DNA of 64,000 bases. Origin: Rhodobacter sp. CZR27 (GTDB lineage Bacteria; Pseudomonadota; Alphaproteobacteria; Rhodobacterales; Rhodobacteraceae). Shown in pieces: positions 58,845 through 64,000 of this stretch. Position numbers and translations under genes: made by a program. Location: positions 124,001 through 188,000 of the forward strand of contig NZ_CP023549.1 of NCBI RefSeq assembly GCF_002407205.1, written 5' to 3'. The stretch's first letter is position 1. Each line of letters begins with the position of its first letter. Below the pieces are notes generated by a model that made no database searches, had not been told where the DNA came from, and saw only the letters and a program-made list of their open reading frames with translations.

Positions 58845-59371
58845 TCCTCCCGCCGGAAATACTCCCGCGCGTCAGGTTCGGGTGTCTCCTTCGGAGTGAA
58901 ATAGACCACCACGCGGCAGCCGGCGTCGCCCGCTGCGATCGACTGCTCGATATCGACCCGCGCATAGCCGAGGTTCTCGGCTGCAATCGAGCCGAAGACG
59001 TTCGAGGTCATCATGCAGAGGGACGGTCGGCCCAGTACATGCTCGCGGAAGGGGCAGCGCCGGTTGCCGAATACGATGCGGTCTTCGCGCTCCTCGAGGA
59101 TGTAGAAATCGCCCTCGATGCGCCGCTTCAGATCCACCAGCACCTCGCCGACCTGATCTCGGCTCAGCGTCTCGACCTGCAGCGCCCGGCGGTAGGCGCC
59201 ATCGATATTCTCGCCCATCGCGCTGCCGACGATGCTGATGTAGCCCGAGGCCTCGTCGAGGCCGACGACCTTCTCAAGCGTTCCGGCCAGTTCCCGAAGC
59301 AGCGAACGCAGGAAGACCTCAGATTCGAGCGGTACGGCCAGATCGCGGATGCTGTCGGTCCTTGCGTCCAT
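58841..59371 (-). CDS. MetOD1 (methanogen output domain 1)-like sensory protein
   Basis: A 176-aa protein whose body ([40 protein letters not shown], then [40 protein letters not shown] and [20 protein letters not shown]) fits the family annotated as methanogen output domain 1, usually encoded next to histidine kinases. The cysteines (RRCPF, SLCMM, AGCR) might bind a metal or cofactor; this is speculative. The ATG follows GGAGGG. It is the first gene of the operon with the HisKA_2 kinase and receiver. Confidence 0.75.
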   Translation of the reverse strand: MDARTDSIRDLAVPLESEVFLRSLLRELAGTLEKVVGLDEASGYISIVGSAMGENIDGAYRRALQVETLSRDQVGEVLVDLKRRIEGDFYILEEREDRIVFGNRRCPFREHVLGRPSLCMMTSNVFGSIAAENLGYARVDIEQSIAAGDAGCRVVVYFTPKETPEPDAREYFRREE

Positions 59372-60114
59372 GGAAACCCTCCGGGTCTGCTGCAGGCCTC
59401 AACCCTGAATCAATATGATACCACCGGGAAGAACTTGCCAGCGGGGTGTTGCCGATGGGGCAGGCGAAGCGCCTGACAGGGGCTACGGCGTTCCTGCTGC
59501 ATGGCCTTGGCCATGGTGATGCACGGCCCGTGTTGAAGATCGGCGTGATGTTCCCCCGTGACCGGCGTTGACTTCAAGCTCGGCGAGGATGCGGCGCTGA
59601 ACTACGGCCTCCACTCTCTCCGCCACCGACCGAAATTCCATACCGCGCGCGATCTCGGCAACAGCGGCACGAAAGGCGCGGTCATCACGTCGATGGCTCT
59701 GATGGGGTTCTTGAGAGGTCGTCTGGTTTCCCCGATGGTGCCGCCTAAAGGATAGGGATTGGGCTGTCGGCCCAGCCAAGCGCAATGATCGCCACGTAGA
59801 GGCGGCACAACACACCTGAGATGCGGAAGCGGGGGCTTATCCGGACGAGCCCGCCCGAGACGCCTGTCTCAGTCGCCGCTGCGCACGAAGCCGCGGCAGT
59901 CCACTGTCCGGCCTTCCTGCGGCGCACAGCACGGATCGGCGTCACCGCGCAAGTTCAATTCTTCGCGCCACGGCCGCAGGGTCATCCTCACTCGACTTCC
60001 CCGCACGGGTAGCCGTCGGAGGGTCAGGCATTGTCCACTTGGCCGAAGCACAACGGTCCCCTGGAGCCTTCTGCAGCCGGCGGCCATGAAATGGCCAATA
60101 AGTTCACGTCGCGA
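59372..60114. other. 743-bp interval with no confident gene
   Basis: Between the MetOD1 gene start and the bphG stop there are only short frames on both strands, without good start sites or domains. The stretch near 59560-59760 is open on the minus strand (for example NPYPLGGTIGETRRPLKNPI) and might be a decayed gene, but I cannot identify it. Confidence 0.4.
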
Positions 60115-62940
60115 TCATGGAGCAGGCAAGGACGGCAGGTCCTGCTGTGATATCGAGATCAAATCGAGCGCGCCACGGATGGAAAGAGGGCGTGCGAGGC
60201 GGAAGCCCTGGGCAAAATCGGCGCCGGCTGCGCGAATGAAGGCAAGCTGGGCGGGCGTCTCGACCCCTTCCTGCACCACCGTCAGGTCCGCCGCATGGAT
60301 GAGACCGTTGACCGCTGCGAAGAACCTGCCGTCCTCCGGCTCGGGGCAGGAATTGTTCAGGAAGGCACGATCGAGTTTCACGACATCCACCGGCAGGCGG
60401 CGCAGGCAGGCCAGCGACGAGAAGCCCGTGCCAAAGTCGTCAATGGCGATCCGGACCCCAAGCGCCCGGATCGAGACCAGAGCCTCGGAGACGGCCTCGT
60501 CGCTCAGGGATGTCTCGGTGATCTCGAGGCAAAGCGCCTGGGGCGGCAGGTCCGGCATCTGCCCGAGGATGTCGGCCAGACGCGCCGGGAATTCCGGTTT
60601 CGCCAGCTGCCTGGGCGACACATTCACATTGACCTTCAGATCAAGCCCGCGGCCGGCAGACCGGAACGCGATCACCTGCCGGATGGCACTGCGCAGCACC
60701 CAGTCGCCAAGCACATGGATATGGCCCAGCTTTTCGGCCATCGGAATGAAGATGCCGGGCTGAAGCGCACCGTAGCGCGGATGTTCCCAGCGCAGCAGCG
60801 CCTCGAAACCCACAAGCCTCTCCTTCTCGGGGGCCAGTGCGAAGATCGGCTGGTAGGCAAGGTGAAACTGGTCGCTCTCGAGCGCGTCGCGCAAGTCGTT
60901 GTCAAGCTCGACGAGCTGCGTTGTCTCTTCGTAGAGCGAGGACCGGAACAACTCGCCCCGGTTGCCGCCGTTCTTCTTGGCCGCATACATCGCAATGTCG
61001 GCCGCGCGCACCAGATCGAGGTCGCCGATACTGTCGGCAGTGGCAATCCCGATACTGGCCGAGATGTGGCACTTGCAGCCGGCGACTTCGAAGGGCTGCT
61101 CAAGCACCTGCCGCAGCCGCTCGGCCAGCTTCATCACCCCGCCTCTGTCCAGCCCGTGGCACAGCACCACGAACTCGTCGCCACCGAGCCGGACCACCAG
61201 ATCCTCCGGACGCACACTCGCCACAAGGCTGTGCGCCACTTCGATCAGCAGCCCGTCGCCAACACCGTGGCCCATGGAATCGTTCACCGCCTTGAACCGG
61301 TCGAGGTCGATGAAGAGCAGGGCCACATCCGGCCCGCCGGTCAGCGCCGCGTCGGCCAGACGCTCCTGGAGAAAGCTGCGGTTCGCGAGGCCGGTCAGCG
61401 GGTCGTAGTGGCGCAGGCGGGCGAGTTCCGCCCGGGTGCGCTGCGCCATCTCGGCGGTGATCGCCTCGCCCAGTTCATGTGCGCAGCCCAGTTCGATCGA
61501 GGTCCAGGGAAGCGAGCGGCCCGTGACCGTCTCCTTCCAGGCGTCGAACGAGGCGCGCGGGCTCATCCGCTGGGTTAGCGGGTTCCAGGTCCCATGTTCG
61601 GCCGGGTTGCCGCCCCAGGTGATGGTCTGCAGGTGCTCGGGACGGAACCAGGCGATGAGGTCTCCGCCGCCCGAGGACAGCGGGAGCAGCAGGATGCCGC
61701 TTCCCGCCGCGGCCAGTTCCGACAGCTCGGGATAGCGCAGGGTGACATCGTCGATGGGCAGCACCTCTGGCGGCAGGGTGTGGCCCAGGATGTCCAGGGC
61801 CTTCTGCACCGCGTCGGCGGGTGGCGTCTGGCCGAACCGCAGCTCCTGCCCTGCCAGCCGAACGACCGCCCCGCTGGCCCCGACCAGGTCGAGGAGCAGC
61901 GGATCTGCCGCGACGATCGCCGCGGCCAGTGTCTCGCCGACGGAAAGCCGCTCGACCAGCGTCGAGAGCGTCGCCTGCCGGGCCAGCTTCTCGGCGGCAT
62001 TCTCGACCTCGCCCAGCCGGCTCAGCAGCAGCGAGACCACCTGCCCGATCATGCCCGCCGCCGTTCGCCGCTCGGGGCCGGCGATCCGGGGGGTCATGTT
62101 GTGGCAGACCAGCATGCCCCACAGCCTCTCTCCGTCGGCCAGCCCGATGGTCAGGCTGGCGGCCGTGTGCGTGTTCTGCATGTATTCGCGGTGGATCGGC
62201 GAAACGCTGCGAAGCGAGCTGTGCGTCAGGTCGAGGGGTGTGCGACCGTCAAGCTCGGGATGGCCAAGCAGTGGCACCGGCTGGTAGCGCGAATCCGCGA
62301 TCGAGCCCACCCTCTGGCGCAGGTAGAGCGCGCGCGCGATCTGCGGTATGTCCGACGCGGGGTAGCGCAGGCCGAGGTAGGGCTCGAGATCCTGCCTGCG
62401 CTGCTCGGCGATGACCTCGCCGTGGCCGTCCGGGCCGAAGCGATAGGCCATCACCCGATCGTAGCCCGTCACCTGCCGCAGCCCATGCACCGCAAGCTCG
62501 CACAATTCCACCTGTGTCGTCGCGCCCGAGAAAGTCTCGATTACCGAATGGGTGGCCCCGGGGGGCAGCGGGCAGGCCTCGTCGCGCTCCGGCTCGATGT
62601 CGAGGCACATGTAGTTGCCGGACTGGAAGGCATGGAGATGCAGCAGCCGCCCGTCCGCCCTGCGCAGGGACCCGATCGCCTCCAGCGTCTCGGAGCCGCG
62701 ACGGCGGGCCTCGCGCAGCAGGATCTCGTTGACGCGCCCGATCACTGCGCCGATGGGCAGCCCGAGGACCGAGGCCGCAGGCAAGCCGAGGATCTCGTCC
62801 AGGTTTGCGCTGGCATGGGCGACGAGGCCGCTGTCGGCCCGCGCCGTGACGAGGGCGCCATGCGGCTGGATCGCGCCGGGCGTTGCGATGGGTTCCATCT
62901 CGCAGATCGAAGTGTCGAATGCGGCCGCCGGCGTCGTCAT
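60115..62940 (-). CDS. bphG: Bacteriophytochrome with GGDEF-EAL output (BphG-like)
   Basis: A 941-aa red/far-red photoreceptor coupled to cyclic-di-GMP turnover. The PAS-GAF-PHY module has the bilin-attaching cysteine at residue 13 (TSICEMEPIATPGAIQPHGA), the GAF motif PASDIPQIARALYLRQR near 197, and the PHY tongue motif PRASF near 461. The diguanylate cyclase domain carries an intact RLGGDEFVVLC near 588; the phosphodiesterase domain has GFEALLRWEHP near 711 and DDFGTGFSSLACL. Both catalytic motifs look complete, so the enzyme may be bifunctional with light controlling the balance, as for BphG1 of Rhodobacter sphaeroides. The ATG at 62940 is used because it places the cysteine at the usual distance. 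Confidence 0.95.
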   Translation of the reverse strand: MTTPAAAFDTSICEMEPIATPGAIQPHGALVTARADSGLVAHASANLDEILGLPAASVLGLPIGAVIGRVNEILLREARRRGSETLEAIGSLRRADGRLLHLHAFQSGNYMCLDIEPERDEACPLPPGATHSVIETFSGATTQVELCELAVHGLRQVTGYDRVMAYRFGPDGHGEVIAEQRRQDLEPYLGLRYPASDIPQIARALYLRQRVGSIADSRYQPVPLLGHPELDGRTPLDLTHSSLRSVSPIHREYMQNTHTAASLTIGLADGERLWGMLVCHNMTPRIAGPERRTAAGMIGQVVSLLLSRLGEVENAAEKLARQATLSTLVERLSVGETLAAAIVAADPLLLDLVGASGAVVRLAGQELRFGQTPPADAVQKALDILGHTLPPEVLPIDDVTLRYPELSELAAAGSGILLLPLSSGGGDLIAWFRPEHLQTITWGGNPAEHGTWNPLTQRMSPRASFDAWKETVTGRSLPWTSIELGCAHELGEAITAEMAQRTRAELARLRHYDPLTGLANRSFLQERLADAALTGGPDVALLFIDLDRFKAVNDSMGHGVGDGLLIEVAHSLVASVRPEDLVVRLGGDEFVVLCHGLDRGGVMKLAERLRQVLEQPFEVAGCKCHISASIGIATADSIGDLDLVRAADIAMYAAKKNGGNRGELFRSSLYEETTQLVELDNDLRDALESDQFHLAYQPIFALAPEKERLVGFEALLRWEHPRYGALQPGIFIPMAEKLGHIHVLGDWVLRSAIRQVIAFRSAGRGLDLKVNVNVSPRQLAKPEFPARLADILGQMPDLPPQALCLEITETSLSDEAVSEALVSIRALGVRIAIDDFGTGFSSLACLRRLPVDVVKLDRAFLNNSCPEPEDGRFFAAVNGLIHAADLTVVQEGVETPAQLAFIRAAGADFAQGFRLARPLSIRGALDLISISQQDLPSLPAP

Positions 62941-63025
62941 GATGATGCGTCCTTCCGCTCGCGGAAATCGGTGCCTATCCCTTTCGGACGAGCATTGCAA
63001 AGATCCTTCAGTCGGCGCGGGGCGG

Positions 63026-63769
63026 TCACGCCCGCCGCTCTGCCATGAAGGGAGTGAACCACTCGAGCAGCGCCGTGAAGGTGGCCACGGCTCCGGCCAG
63101 CACATCCGCCCTCTCGTCGGGATGCTCCGCGCCAAACCGCTCGAGCGCGCCCTTGAAGGTTCGCCAGAGCGTCGCCTCGGCATGGTAGGGGCCGCCGAAG
63201 AAGGCGGTTGCTTCCCCGATCTCGTCGCCGAGGCGCGCCCGAAGGTGGCGCAGGATGACCTTGCCGCCAAGCGCCGACCCTTCGAGCACATAGCGCGCGC
63301 CGAGCGCTTGGGCAAAGCTGGTCAGCGCCGGGCAACTCGCGGCGGGCGCGCGCTCAACGGTCCGCGCGTCGATGCAGAAGGCGTCGAGATCCTGGATCAG
63401 ACGCCGCGAATGGCCTGGGTCCGGGTTGAAAGGCCCCAGTTCCGTCCAGCCGTCGAAGGCGGCCATCCGGCTTTCGAGCGGTTCGTAAAGCGCAAGATAA
63501 TGCCCGAGCCAGGCGATGTAATTGGCCCGGTCCACGATGCTGTCGGGCAGGCCGAGGAGCACTTCAACCCGTTCGTGAAGCGCGGCCGTCTTCTGGCGGA
63601 GATCCTGCGCAAGGGGCAAGGGCGCCTCGGACAGGTCCGACCGCCGCCCGGTTTCCGGGTCCCGGCCAAGCGGGCACATCGCTGGCTCGCCGGCAGCTTC
63701 AACCTTGCCAGGCTTCCTGCGAAGAGGATGCGTCCGGTCCTGAGGCTGCGTCGTGGACGACATGTTCAT
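63026..63769 (-). CDS. bphO: Heme oxygenase BphO
   Basis: A 247-aa bacterial heme oxygenase that cleaves heme to biliverdin, the chromophore of the bacteriophytochrome encoded 85 bp downstream. The heme-ligand histidine is in LRQKTAALHERVEVLLGLPD near residue 65, and the distal region ALGARYVLEGSALGGKVILR contains the conserved GSxLGG pattern. The first 45 residues are charged and probably disordered, longer than in most relatives. It is cotranscribed with bphG, giving a self-sufficient photoreceptor unit. Confidence 0.92.
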   Translation of the reverse strand: MNMSSTTQPQDRTHPLRRKPGKVEAAGEPAMCPLGRDPETGRRSDLSEAPLPLAQDLRQKTAALHERVEVLLGLPDSIVDRANYIAWLGHYLALYEPLESRMAAFDGWTELGPFNPDPGHSRRLIQDLDAFCIDARTVERAPAASCPALTSFAQALGARYVLEGSALGGKVILRHLRARLGDEIGEATAFFGGPYHAEATLWRTFKGALERFGAEHPDERADVLAGAVATFTALLEWFTPFMAERRA

Positions 63770-63859
63770 GAGTATCTCTTGAGGACCATCGCGTTTAGCA
63801 CTGCGAGAGGTCCCGGGCGCGTGCGCTTTCGTATGGTCGCTGACTTTCGAGAGTGCGCT

Positions 63860-64000
63860 CCCCTAGGCATCGATGACGAAGGCGACATAGACGAAGCCTC
63901 TCCAGGTCGCGACTTAGGTGAAATCGCTCACCCAGAGCATGTTCGGTGCGGGCACCCGGAACTGGCGGTGCGGCTTGCCGCGGATAATGCCTTGAATAGC
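63860..64000 (-). pseudogene. Fragment of an IS3-family transposase (orfB), cut by the window edge
   Basis: Reading from the window end: RGKPHRQFRVPAPNMLWVSD, FT, stop, VATWRGFVYVAFVIDA, stop. PNxLWVSDFTYVATWxGFVYVAFVID is the start of the IS3-family integrase core (first catalytic aspartate in VSDFT). The tyrosine codon after FT has become TAA, and residues are missing between GKPHR and QFRVPAP. It is a decayed remnant. Confidence 0.8.

Noticed and set aside
1..64000. tRNA or rRNA genes
   Set aside because: No cloverleaf-like segments with the GTTCGAATC-type T arm and no rRNA-like conserved stretches were noticed in any gene-free interval.

Overview
The window reads as an accessory replicon or plasmid-like island from a high-GC alphaproteobacterium. 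Rhodobacteraceae (Rhodobacter/Cereibacter-like) is the most likely family. This inference rests on the GC-rich coding style, a heme oxygenase plus bacteriophytochrome GGDEF-EAL pair, a short BLUF photoreceptor, RTX and carbohydrate-binding exoprotein types, and remnants of conjugation genes. No rRNA, tRNA, CRISPR array or replication origin was recognised.

0-13.4 kb is largely intact metabolic DNA on a sulfur theme. A sulfate ABC transporter operon (sbp-cysT-small membrane protein-cysW-cysA) is followed by a hypothetical gene and an Lrp/AsnC regulator. Then come an acyl-CoA synthetase and metQ (minus strand) diverging from metN, an acetyl-CoA synthetase, an OsmC-like protein and a PLP-dependent sulfur-amino-acid lyase (plus strand). 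metN and acs each carry two one-base frameshifts, and the expected metI permease is absent.

13.4-20.7 kb is a junction zone: a truncated sulfonate-type ABC ATPase, a collapsed Tn3-family transposase, a chimeric ORF, an SDR and a type II P-type cation ATPase, a serine resolvase and an IS5-family element. 20.8-25.5 kb is a compact regulon: an AcoR-like AAA+ activator without the GAFTGA loop, a flavin monooxygenase with an N-terminal SnoaL-like domain, and a zinc alcohol dehydrogenase.

25.7-56.8 kb is a graveyard of nested insertion sequences with a few passengers. Three IS5-family types occur. Type A has GGCTCCAGAC ends, an AAAAAAG slippery site and TA duplications. Type B has GGCATTGTTGC ends. 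Type C is split by an IS21. An IS110/IS1111 element and two IS21 elements complete the set. A type A element interrupted by the IS1111 element occurs twice (26167-30986 and 49169-52633); one copy was then hit by IS21 and the other by type B. Four of the five type B copies carry the same four small inserts, at least three of them hairpin-forming, that break the transposase gene. Passengers are a nucleoside-hydrolase-like exoprotein with a 537-bp tandem repeat, a BLUF protein between two inverted type B copies, a DUF3604/PPIase/HupE trio, a ParDE toxin-antitoxin pair, an RTX protein, traG and LPD7 conjugation remnants, and a fragment of an anti-phage dCTP deaminase.

57.3-64 kb is a light and signal-transduction block, all on the minus strand: MetOD1 protein, HisKA_2 sensor kinase and response regulator with overlapping ends, then bphO-bphG, ending in an IS3-family fragment at the window edge.

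The observations most worth following are the hairpin inserts in the type B IS, the IS1111 3' non-coding region that contains short copies of both of its flanking target sequences, and the BLUF gene framed by inverted IS copies.
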